Assembly (NCBI GenBank): GCA_012103475.1
Contig: WLWS01000004.1
Coordinates: forward strand, 372,001-436,000
Reading direction: 5' to 3'
Source: Gammaproteobacteria bacterium
GTDB lineage: Bacteria > Pseudomonadota > Gammaproteobacteria > Eutrophobiales > Eutrophobiaceae
Length of the DNA stretch: 64,000 nt
Shown here one piece after another: positions 56,568-64,000 of the stretch. The number at the start of each line of letters is the position of its first letter. The first letter of the stretch is position 1. The notes under the pieces were generated by a model that saw nothing but the letters and a program-made list of their open reading frames with translations, had not been told where the DNA came from and did not search any database. Made by a program: the position numbers and the translations under genes.

Positions 56568-56969
56568 TTAATTAAGTTGTTGCTTATCCGGTTTCATAAA
56601 CTGAGATTTTGCCTGTTTCGACCACAGCAGCCGTTCTGAATAATACTCCTGCAAGAGCGATTTAAGATCCTCAACCAGATCCATATTATCGACCAGAAAA
56701 TTCTCAAAGTCTTTCTCACCCTGCTCCGAGATCCTTTGTTTCATGATCCTGGCGCAGGCCTCGCTAACAGTATGATGATACTTTTCGTAATCCCCGTGAT
56801 ATTCAGCAAAGCACTTCGTACCTAGTGTAATCTTTTCTATTGCCTTGCTTAATGGCAAGTGCCTGAGGTAAAGCCAGGCTATGCGCAGATGGCTGATATG
56901 ATTGATCTTTGAGGGCGGCAGGCTCAAATCCTCAAACCGGGTAATTAGTTCTGTATCTGAAATAGTCAT
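56568..56969 (-). CDS. conserved hypothetical protein with HxxH motif
   Basis: This 133-residue helical protein has His24 and His27 in INHISHLRIAWLYLRHLPL, and a second His pair in YEKYHHTVSEA. These resemble a widespread uncharacterised family with the same H-x-x-H-x-R-x-A-W pattern, and the His residues might bind metal. The gene is 5 bases before the MerR gene and probably in its operon. No function is known to me. Confidence 0.72.
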   Translation of the reverse strand: MTISDTELITRFEDLSLPPSKINHISHLRIAWLYLRHLPLSKAIEKITLGTKCFAEYHGDYEKYHHTVSEACARIMKQRISEQGEKDFENFLVDNMDLVEDLKSLLQEYYSERLLWSKQAKSQFMKPDKQQLN

Positions 56970-57001
56970 TTGTTTAGTCTCCCATTCTAGTCGATTTGGA
57001 A

Positions 57002-57032
57002 AGTCTAAACTGTGAAGCTGTAGTCAGGTCAA
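57002..57032 (-). promoter_or_regulatory. candidate MerR-type promoter
   Basis: On the minus strand TTGACC (57027-57032) and TAGACT (57002-57007) are 19 bases apart, the long spacing typical of promoters activated by MerR proteins. It is about 33 bases upstream of the hypothetical-MerR gene pair, and inverted arms GTTTAGTCT / AGTCTAAAC (56972-56980 and 57002-57010) lie around it. Confidence 0.35.
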
Positions 57033-57163
57033 TTAGGGCCACTGTACTTAGCCCACATTATTTATATTCCCGCTGCCATGCTACTCTTTGTCGCTGATTC
57101 AAAGCGTACACCGACCTGATGGTCTTGCTTGACGATGATAATCTCGACCCGAGGGGGATAATA

Positions 57164-58552
57164 ATGTCAGAAGAATTTACCCACGAAAAATGGTCTTCTC
57201 GCAGGGCTTTTTTACTTGCCGCTATTGGCAGTGCGATCGGCCTTGGTAATGTCTGGCGATTTCCCTACATAACCGGCGTCAACGGTGGTGGCGCCTTCGT
57301 TCTGATTTACTGTGCCTGTATATTCATAATAGCTCTGCCTTTACTCATGTCAGAAATTGCAATTGGTCGTCGCGGAGGTGAAAGCCCGATTCGTAGCATG
57401 CATAAACTGACTGCAGAGGAGAAAGTCAGTAAATTCTGGCACAGCCTCGGCTGGCAAGCAGTACTGGCTCCGACAGTTGGCTTAATGTATTACAGCGTCG
57501 TGGCCGGCTGGACACTTGACTATGCGGTTACCAACCTGATCGGCGGTATGACCCAGCTTGACGCAACAGGCTCGGCGGAAAAATTTGGTGCTCTCGTCTC
57601 AGATCCTGTGCGATTGATTTTCTGGCATAGTGTATTTATCGGCATCACTGTTGCCATCGTCTCTCGAGGTATTAAAAAAGGCCTGGAGAAAGCCATCTCC
57701 TATCTGATGCCAGCCTTATTTGTAATTTTACTTGTGTTAGTTGCCTATACCGCATTCACTGCTGATTTCAGTTCCGCAGTTAAATTCATGTTCAAACCCG
57801 ATTTCAGCAAGGTTACTGCGGATGTCGTACTTATGGCCGTAGGTCAGGCTTTCTTTTCTGTCAACGTGGCTGTCGGAGCACTGATTACTTACGGCGCCTA
57901 TATGCCAAAACACATACGCATTCCCAGAGTCGCCGGTGTCATCGCACTAGCCGATACTGGCGTGGCATTGATGATGGGGCTGATTATTTTTCCACTGGTG
58001 TTCAGTTATGGTCTGACACCGGGTGAGGGCCCGGGTCTGGTGTTCGTAACTCTACCCATCGCTTTTGGGCAGATGCCAGCCGGCATTATATTCGGTACTC
58101 TGTTTTTCGTTTTGATGGCGGTTGCCGCCCTTACCTCCGCGCTGGGCATGCTGGAACCCGTTGTTTCTTATCTGGAAGAAAAACGCCGCTTCAGCCGTAC
58201 TCAGCTGGCGATCGGCATGGGTAGTCTGATCTGGATATGCGGCCTGCCTGCCTTACTCTCATTTAACATTCTTGCTGACTTCAAACCACTCAATGAAGTT
58301 GCGTTATTTGAAGGTAAAACGATTTTTGATCTGATGGATTTTCTTGTCGCCAACTTGATTATACCAATGGGCGGTCTGCTGCTTGCCCTGTTTGCCGGCT
58401 GGGCGCTTAGCAAAGAATCACTAGCGGACGAATTGGGCTGGAAAGACAATGCTTTACTCTTAAACGGATTACGATTTTTGATCAAGTTCGTCGCACCCAT
58501 CGCTATCATTGGCATATTCATTGTCAATATATTCGGCACCAGTGTTGCCTGA
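57164..58552 (+). CDS. sodium-dependent amino-acid transporter (NSS family)
   Basis: This 462-residue, roughly 11-12-span protein belongs to the neurotransmitter:sodium symporter family (LeuT/MhsT type). It has the diagnostic start WSSRRAFLLAAIGSAIGLGN, followed by VWRFPYITGVNGGGAFVLIY, where Na+ and substrate bind. I choose ATG 57164, preceded by a GAGGGGGAT ribosome-binding site; the frame opens at 57119. It converges with the AGCS transporter. The substrate is likely a hydrophobic or aromatic amino acid, but this is not certain. Confidence 0.93.
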   Translation: MSEEFTHEKWSSRRAFLLAAIGSAIGLGNVWRFPYITGVNGGGAFVLIYCACIFIIALPLLMSEIAIGRRGGESPIRSMHKLTAEEKVSKFWHSLGWQAVLAPTVGLMYYSVVAGWTLDYAVTNLIGGMTQLDATGSAEKFGALVSDPVRLIFWHSVFIGITVAIVSRGIKKGLEKAISYLMPALFVILLVLVAYTAFTADFSSAVKFMFKPDFSKVTADVVLMAVGQAFFSVNVAVGALITYGAYMPKHIRIPRVAGVIALADTGVALMMGLIIFPLVFSYGLTPGEGPGLVFVTLPIAFGQMPAGIIFGTLFFVLMAVAALTSALGMLEPVVSYLEEKRRFSRTQLAIGMGSLIWICGLPALLSFNILADFKPLNEVALFEGKTIFDLMDFLVANLIIPMGGLLLALFAGWALSKESLADELGWKDNALLLNGLRFLIKFVAPIAIIGIFIVNIFGTSVA

Positions 58553-58569
58553 AATATCAGTGATGATTT

Positions 58570-59904
58570 TTAGAGATTCATCCTTTGCATATAGTCCTTG
58601 AGTGCAACCGTTACTTTTGGTGAGAGCGCCAGAGTGGCCAGTACCGTTGGGATTGCCATCAAACCATAGGCTGCATCGACAATATTTAGAATGACACCCT
58701 GACTCCAGACTGCCGCTAGCAAAATAGTAAGGAGGTAGACGTAAATATAATAGCCTCCATTTTTTTTACCAAACAGATAGCGGGCACATTTCAATCCGTA
58801 GTAGGAAAGTGAGATCATGGAAGAGATCGCAAACATAATAACCACCATCGTCAGCAACAAACTGCCAACACCCGGCATGGCTTGTTCAAAGGCTGCTGCA
58901 GTCATGACAATACCGCCGCCCTCGCTGGAAACACCAGAGATCAGGATGACCAGCGCAGTCAGAGTGCAAATAACATGCGTATCAATAAACGGGCCGATCA
59001 TGGCTACCATGCCCTCTCGTACCGGCTCTGTCGTTTTCGCAGCGCCATGAGCCATAGGGGCTGTGCCTATGCCAGCCTCATTTGAAAAAGCCGCGCGTTG
59101 AATTCCCGTCACCATAACTTCTTTCACGACCACTCCAGCCGCACCACCCAAAGCCGCGTTTAATCCCAGGCCATTGCTTACGATACTTAACAGTAAACCC
59201 GGGACCTGTTGGAAATTCGAAAGCACAATAAACATGCAGGCAAGAAAATAAAGCAGACACATGGCCGGGACGATACGTGCGGTGGCCTTGCCTATTCGGG
59301 TAATGCCACCGAGTACCACCATGGAAACCAGAACCATTGCGATAAAACCGGTAACCACAGGGGGTATGTTCCAGTCGGTATAGAGCAGGCTGGCTAACTG
59401 GTTCGATTGAAATAAACTTAATGTACCTATCATGCCGCAGCAGGCAAACATGACAGCAAGAAACTTGAAACGCCCGCCCAGTCCGACTTCAATGAAATAC
59501 ATGGGTCCGCCCTGAGGAATACCATCCTCATCCTCCTTTCTATACATACAGGCAAGCGAGCAGGTAAAAAACTTGGTGGTCATTCCCACCAGCCCCGATA
59601 CCCACATCCAGAAAATCGCACCCGGCCCGCCAATCGCTACAGCTACGGCCACTCCGGCAATATTTCCCATACCGACGGTTGCAGAGAGTGCCGAACTAAG
59701 CGCCTGAAAGTGCGATATCTCACCCGGATCGTCAGGATTATCATACTTGCCCCGAACAATATCGAGTGCGTGTGCGAAGGTGCGAAATGGAAGAAAACGC
59801 GTGACGATGGTGAAATAGGCCCCGGCACCGGTTAGCAGGATAACCAGAGGCAGTCCCCATATCAGTGAGACGACATTAGCCCAGAATGTATTGAACGCTT
59901 CCAC
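58570..59904 (-). CDS. alanine/glycine:cation symporter (AGCS family)
   Basis: This 444-residue multi-span protein imports alanine or glycine with Na+ (or H+). It shows GIPQGGPMYFIEVGLGGRFK, SLFQSNQLASLLYT, AAFSNEAGIGTAPMAHGAAK and VREGMVAMIGPFIDT, characteristic of AgcS/DagA proteins. It converges on the NSS transporter, with 17 bases between their stops, and is divergent from the carboxyltransferase gene. Confidence 0.94.
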   Translation of the reverse strand: MEAFNTFWANVVSLIWGLPLVILLTGAGAYFTIVTRFLPFRTFAHALDIVRGKYDNPDDPGEISHFQALSSALSATVGMGNIAGVAVAVAIGGPGAIFWMWVSGLVGMTTKFFTCSLACMYRKEDEDGIPQGGPMYFIEVGLGGRFKFLAVMFACCGMIGTLSLFQSNQLASLLYTDWNIPPVVTGFIAMVLVSMVVLGGITRIGKATARIVPAMCLLYFLACMFIVLSNFQQVPGLLLSIVSNGLGLNAALGGAAGVVVKEVMVTGIQRAAFSNEAGIGTAPMAHGAAKTTEPVREGMVAMIGPFIDTHVICTLTALVILISGVSSEGGGIVMTAAAFEQAMPGVGSLLLTMVVIMFAISSMISLSYYGLKCARYLFGKKNGGYYIYVYLLTILLAAVWSQGVILNIVDAAYGLMAIPTVLATLALSPKVTVALKDYMQRMNL

Positions 59905-60056
59905 TATCGTGTTGTTTCGCCTGTCTAAATACGGAGAAGGTAGTTGGCAATCGCGTCAACATCCATATTACAATGCCTCTCGATCACTCATACCCGCTGC
60001 CATCATAACGGGTTATATAATTAGAACAATAATCGTAACAATCAGGAGAAGTTTTT

Positions 60057-61475
60057 TTGAGCAAGGTTATTAAAGTAATGGACACCTCGTTTCGCGACGG
60101 CTTTCAGTCTGTCTATGGCGCACGTGTTTTAACAGAAGATTTTTTGCCGGCACTTGAAGCAAGTGTCGCGGCTGGTATCCGACATTTTGAAGCGGGTGGT
60201 GGTGCGCGTTTTCAAAGTTTGTTTTTCTATTGTAATGAATCAGCTTTCGACATGATGGATGCCTTTCGTAAAGTCGCCGGCCCGGATGCGAACTTGCAAA
60301 CTCTGGCCCGGGGCATCAACGTCGTGGCTCTGGCTCAGCAACCGCGTGACATCATCGACCTGCATGCGAAGATGTTTAAAAAGCACGGCATCACAACCAT
60401 CCGAAACTTCGATGCATTGAACGATATGCATAATCTTCAGTACTCCGCAGAACGTATTAAGCACCACGGCTTGAATCATGAAGTCGTCATCGCAATTATG
60501 GATCTTCCCCCTGGTTGTGAGGGTGCGCACACACCGGAATTCTATCTGGAGCGTCTGAAAACCATCCTCGACATGGACATCCCCTTTGACTCTCTGTGCT
60601 TCAAAGACGCAACCGGCTCTTCCAATCCAAGAAAGATCTACAACACCATAAAAGGTGCGCGCAAGATGCTGCCTGCGGATACGCATATTAGATTGCACAC
60701 CCACGATACAGTGGGCTGCGGTATTCCCTCTTATCTGGCCGCGATTGAAGCCGGTGCAGACGGCATCGATCTGGCAAAAAGTCCGGTTTCAGGCGGTACC
60801 TCCCAGCCTGACATCATCAGTATGTGGCATGCCCTGAAGGGCACGGATTTCTCACTCGATCTTGATTACGAAAAAGTCATTGAGGCCACGGAAGTATTCG
60901 AAGATTGCATGAAAGATTACTACGTACCACCCGAATCAAAACAGGTAACACCCTTGGTTGCCATCGCACCCATGCCAGGCGGCGCCTTAACCGCCAACAC
61001 CATGATGATGCGCGACATCAACACTCTACATTTGTTTCCAAAAGTCTTAAAGGAAATGCCGGAAGTCGTAAAACGAGGTGGTTTCGGTACCTCTGTCACA
61101 CCAGTCTCACAGTTTTACTTTCAACAGGCTTACGCCAATGTCGCGATGGGTCGTTGGAAAAGAATTACACCTGATTACGGTGACATGGTGCTCGGTTATT
61201 TCGGTCGCACACCGGTTCCAGCCGATCCGGAAATAATCAAGAAAGCCGAGAAGCAACGCAAAAAACCCAAGTTTGATGGTGATCCTCTGGATCTGCCGGA
61301 ACCCGGTATTCCAAAGGCCACAAAAATTCTTGAAGAGAATAGTCTTGCTGTAAATGACGAGAATATATTCATCGTCGCAAGTTGCGGTGACAAAGGACTG
61401 GATTTTCTGCTCGGTAATTCCAGGGTGAATGTCAGAAAAACAGAGCCTGCCGAAGAAGAAACGGAATCCGCTTAA
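60057..61475 (+). CDS. biotin-dependent carboxyltransferase-domain subunit (OadA/PycB-like), no biotin domain
   Basis: This 472-residue protein matches the carboxyltransferase domain of pyruvate carboxylase and oxaloacetate decarboxylase alpha: DTSFRDGFQSVYGARV, FEAGGGARF, QTLARGINVV, the Lys in LCFKDATGSSNPRKI, and the metal-binding HTHDTVGCGIPSYLAA. The second, conserved helical domain follows. No biotinyl (AMKM-like) domain is present, so biotin must be on another protein. The start is TTG at 60057 with AGGAGAA 8 bases before it. No biotin carboxylase or carrier gene is in the window. The exact substrate is not clear. Confidence 0.87.
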   Translation: MSKVIKVMDTSFRDGFQSVYGARVLTEDFLPALEASVAAGIRHFEAGGGARFQSLFFYCNESAFDMMDAFRKVAGPDANLQTLARGINVVALAQQPRDIIDLHAKMFKKHGITTIRNFDALNDMHNLQYSAERIKHHGLNHEVVIAIMDLPPGCEGAHTPEFYLERLKTILDMDIPFDSLCFKDATGSSNPRKIYNTIKGARKMLPADTHIRLHTHDTVGCGIPSYLAAIEAGADGIDLAKSPVSGGTSQPDIISMWHALKGTDFSLDLDYEKVIEATEVFEDCMKDYYVPPESKQVTPLVAIAPMPGGALTANTMMMRDINTLHLFPKVLKEMPEVVKRGGFGTSVTPVSQFYFQQAYANVAMGRWKRITPDYGDMVLGYFGRTPVPADPEIIKKAEKQRKKPKFDGDPLDLPEPGIPKATKILEENSLAVNDENIFIVASCGDKGLDFLLGNSRVNVRKTEPAEEETESA

Positions 61476-63679
61476 ACACCTTCTAGCAGAAGACGTGTAT
61501 TCATAAAATTTACGCGCTCTGCGAGGACGGTGGCTACCAGCTCGTGCAAACAGGCGCGGAGTTTTTCATCACCGCTATTAAGACGGGTACGACTTTCTGA
61601 GCTCAGGTGATACAGAACCACCGCCTCATCAGCAATAAGCGTAGCCGAGCGTGTGTTGCTGCGCAGATAAGCAGATAACTCTCCAATCAAGGCACCGGGC
61701 GTAAACTTCTTGATACGCTTGCGGCCTTTTTGCTGATCGTCTATGTAAGCCGACAGGGCACCCTGTTCCAGAATGTAAAACCCACTATCCAGTTCACCCT
61801 GTTGAAAAAGTATCTCTCCCTCCTCACAGGTGATTTTTTCCATAGCAGAAAACAGCAGTTCTACCTTTTCTTCATTTTTTAAAAGCTCTTCGAGAATATC
61901 CCGAATACGCAAACTTCTGGTCGCAAGGCCTGCTTGCGTTACTATCAACTCCTCCATGTACTCAAGCGCAAAATCCACTTCGCTGAATACCAATGGCCTG
62001 GCATCTGCAAGACTGACCGCTTCCACTTTTACTAATTTGTCAGTCACCTGCTTTGATACACCGGAAAACATCAATTGAATACCCTTTGCCTCGCAAACGG
62101 TTTTAATCTGAGCAAAAGTATTCAACGCGGAAATGTCTACGCCAGTGACCCGTCGCATATCCATTAACAGGAATTGTCGTTCACCATCTGCTGTCAATTC
62201 ATCTTCAACAATTTTATCCAGAATCGCATTCGCAGAACCAAAAAACAGAAAACCACGAAGACTATAAACAACTGCTGCCCCACTCTTGTTATTCAACAAC
62301 TCATTACTCTGATTCGCGCGTTCGACGGAACTGCGTAGAATTTTGAGAGAGCGTCTGGCTTCAATCGCACTTATCATGCTGTAGCGAACAACGAAAAGCA
62401 GCACCGTTAAAATAATGCCAACGACAATGCCGGGCATAAAACCGAAAACAATTACTGTGCCCAGAATCACATAGATAATCGCGAAGTCAGTGATATTAAA
62501 ACCTCGCGTATTACGATAAGCCCAGTCGAATAAAGTCTGAAAAGCAAACAGGAAAATCAGGATGCTGACGATAAGTTTTGGCAGAAAAGTGACGATCGCT
62601 CCACCAAATATAATCACCAGCATGCCTACTCCGCTGGAAGTTAACTGGAGCCAGCGACTGCTTGCACCAAATTCCCGATACATCGAAGTGGCGACAACGT
62701 CGGTGTAGGTAGGTGGCGCAAAACAAATTGCAGAAAAACCATTCGCTACGCCCACATTCTGAAATTCATCTCCAATGCTAATGGTCTCACTACTATCTGC
62801 TTTCAATGCAGTTAAGGTCATCGAGGCATAGAGCACCGTCAAAAAAACAATAGTCAGCATCTGTGGCAAGACCGTCGCGATGAATGTCCAGTCAATGTCA
62901 TTGAGTGAGAGCACACTAAGCATGCTCCAGGCACCACCTTCTGATTCGACTACATCAAATAGCCAGCCCTGAGCAACCTGCTCCTGCTGGGAGAGTTCTG
63001 TAAAGTAGACCAGCAGATAGTAAGTAATCGTTACGAGAACGATCGCTGCAGGCAGAATCCAGAACTTGTCAAACCGGTCCATACACCAGACCAGCACCGC
63101 ACCGGCAACGATGGCCAGAGAAAGATGCAAGAGCTCATTATTTGCAAGATCACTTAGTAGCGAAGAGCCAATACTTACGCCAGCAGCGACATCAAAACCC
63201 GCATCCAGAATTAACCAGCCGACACTGGTCATAAATCCACAGACGACAGGGAATGGCAGGAGTTCAAGCAGTTTGGACAGACGATAGCGTCCGACGAGGT
63301 AACAGCTAAGTGCGAAACCCGATGAGGTCAACGCAATAATACAGAGCAAGGTTGCCAAACCGCGTGAACCAGCCGCCTCCGCGCCCATGTAGCTCACCAT
63401 AATAGCCGCAATAGCGCCGATGATGACAACGGCCTGATCATCTAGATTGGCAATGTGGAGAGGATCTTTACTAAGCAAAGCAACAGAAAGGCTGGCCAGA
63501 ATCCAACCCAGCAGGCAGGCGAGAATGCCAACAGGGAGAAAAACAGAAAGTGTGCCGGAAAAAATTATTGAGGCAAAAACATAACACCACAGGGACATGT
63601 CCAGTCCGTCAGTAATGCCCAGAGTGATATCGGTCGTGAGGTGTTTTGATCGAAACCCGTTTTTTTGGAGGGCGACCAT
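61472..63679 (-). CDS. SulP-family anion transporter with STAS and cyclic-nucleotide-binding domains
   Basis: This 735-residue protein has a SulP membrane domain (about residues 1-430, ending with a GTVIVFGFMPGIVVGIILTV segment), a STAS domain (about 470-590, including FLLMDMRRVTGVDISALNTF) and a C-terminal cyclic-nucleotide-binding domain (about 600-720) with GELSAYLRSNTRSATLIADE, the phosphate-binding cassette. SulP proteins carry sulfate, bicarbonate or other anions. The cassette suggests control by cAMP. It overlaps the carboxyltransferase stop by 4 bases on the opposite strand. The substrate is unknown. Confidence 0.93.
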   Translation of the reverse strand: MVALQKNGFRSKHLTTDITLGITDGLDMSLWCYVFASIIFSGTLSVFLPVGILACLLGWILASLSVALLSKDPLHIANLDDQAVVIIGAIAAIMVSYMGAEAAGSRGLATLLCIIALTSSGFALSCYLVGRYRLSKLLELLPFPVVCGFMTSVGWLILDAGFDVAAGVSIGSSLLSDLANNELLHLSLAIVAGAVLVWCMDRFDKFWILPAAIVLVTITYYLLVYFTELSQQEQVAQGWLFDVVESEGGAWSMLSVLSLNDIDWTFIATVLPQMLTIVFLTVLYASMTLTALKADSSETISIGDEFQNVGVANGFSAICFAPPTYTDVVATSMYREFGASSRWLQLTSSGVGMLVIIFGGAIVTFLPKLIVSILIFLFAFQTLFDWAYRNTRGFNITDFAIIYVILGTVIVFGFMPGIVVGIILTVLLFVVRYSMISAIEARRSLKILRSSVERANQSNELLNNKSGAAVVYSLRGFLFFGSANAILDKIVEDELTADGERQFLLMDMRRVTGVDISALNTFAQIKTVCEAKGIQLMFSGVSKQVTDKLVKVEAVSLADARPLVFSEVDFALEYMEELIVTQAGLATRSLRIRDILEELLKNEEKVELLFSAMEKITCEEGEILFQQGELDSGFYILEQGALSAYIDDQQKGRKRIKKFTPGALIGELSAYLRSNTRSATLIADEAVVLYHLSSESRTRLNSGDEKLRACLHELVATVLAERVNFMNTRLLLEGV

Positions 63680-63700
63680 ATTATCCGCAATAAAAAAACA

Positions 63701-63731
63701 GCCGGGATGAAATCGCCTGATTCATCCCGGC
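63701..63731 (-). terminator. Rho-independent terminator
   Basis: A perfect 11-base stem, GCCGGGATGAA / TTCATCCCGGC, with a 9-base loop is followed on the minus strand by TGTTTTTTTATTG. It lies after the Met/acid-rich gene and just before the SulP gene. Confidence 0.85.
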
Positions 63732-63745
63732 CTTTATACAACTAT

Positions 63746-64000
63746 TTACATATTGTCCTTCATCATATTTTTTGCATCTTCCATCATTTTCTTCTTGGCA
63801 TCTTCCATCGAATCTTCACCGGTCATCTCCATGGCGGTGTCTTCTGCCATTTCTTTTGCCTTATCCATCATCTCGTCTTCATTTTCAGCAATGTATTCTT
63901 TTGCCGCATCCATAGCGTCATCCATCATACCCTCAGACTCTTCAACAATAGACTCAGGTGTCTTCACGACTTCACCATCGATCACGCTTGTTTCTTCTTC
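63746..64000 (-). CDS. Met/Asp/Glu-rich protein, N-terminus outside the window
   Basis: The frame runs open from the window edge to a stop at 63746, giving at least 84 residues (an internal GTG lies at 63985). It is almost entirely Met, Glu, Asp, Ala and Lys, with amphipathic helical stretches such as DEMMDKAKEMAEDTAMEM and SMEDAKKKMMEDAKNMM. It resembles low-complexity stress or surface proteins but no family is recognisable. A strong terminator follows it. Whether the upstream part carries a signal peptide cannot be seen. Confidence 0.6.
   Translation of the reverse strand, partial: EEETSVIDGEVVKTPESIVEESEGMMDDAMDAAKEYIAENEDEMMDKAKEMAEDTAMEMTGEDSMEDAKKKMMEDAKNMMKDNM

Noticed and set aside
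59944..59974. Possible promoter TTGGCA-N19-TACAAT before the carboxyltransferase gene
   Set aside because: Spacing of 19 bases and a weak -10 make it too uncertain to list as a feature.
1..64000. CRISPR arrays, insertion sequences, prophage genes or attachment sites
   Set aside because: No spaced direct repeats, transposases, integrases or phage genes are seen anywhere in the window.

Overview
The window reads as an unbroken stretch of chromosome from a gammaproteobacterium. The evidence is a set of gene neighbourhoods typical of that class: asd-fimV-truA-accD-folC-SPOR-cvpA-purF, carA-carB-greA, rlmE-ftsH-glmM, dapC-dapD-yffB, and mpl and rppH. Na+-coupled transporters and the absence of host-associated genes would fit a free-living, perhaps marine, organism with PHA storage, but that is inference. 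I see no rRNA, tRNA, CRISPR array, insertion sequence or prophage. No gap between genes exceeds 300 bases; the largest, about 297 bases, lies between gltA and sucA and carries divergent promoters.

Region 1 (1-8250, minus strand) is one run of overlapping or nearly touching genes: a membrane protein, mpl, a LON-domain protein, a lone RnfE-like subunit, nth, a DUF1841 protein, then a three-part partner-switching module (GAF-SpoIIE phosphatase, RsbW-like ATPase, STAS antagonist), ending in a CHASE2 adenylate cyclase cut by the window edge. Region 2 (8401-17710) holds an exported protein, rppH, and TCA-cycle genes: mdh and gltA on minus, sucA-sucB-lpd on plus. Region 3 (17940-20286) is a polyhydroxyalkanoate block: a divergent SDR, phaR, and a PhaB-like reductase with an unusual helical N-terminal extension.

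Region 4 (20315-31716, minus) is the purF-to-asd block, including a very acidic FimV and a separate copy of its N-terminal domain. Region 5 (31892-46459) holds lysine/diaminopimelate genes (dapC, dapD), a yffB homologue whose frame breaks at a dnaX-type slippery sequence, DUF1015-serA, glmM, ftsH, rlmE, greA and carBA with an apparent terminator in the carA leader. Region 6 (46735-56969) is accessory: a Rieske protein, a Ser/Thr kinase with Sel1 repeats, an XdhC-MobA fusion, a lone MlaC, three TPR proteins, an exported peroxiredoxin and a frameshifted MerR regulator. Region 7 (57164-64000) holds two Na+-coupled amino-acid transporters, a biotin-dependent carboxyltransferase subunit without a biotin domain, a SulP-STAS-cyclic-nucleotide-binding transporter and the end of a Met/acid-rich protein.

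The points most worth following up are the possible programmed -1 frameshift in yffB, the extended PHA reductase, the partner-switching/cyclase operon, the FimV domain duplication and the carA leader.
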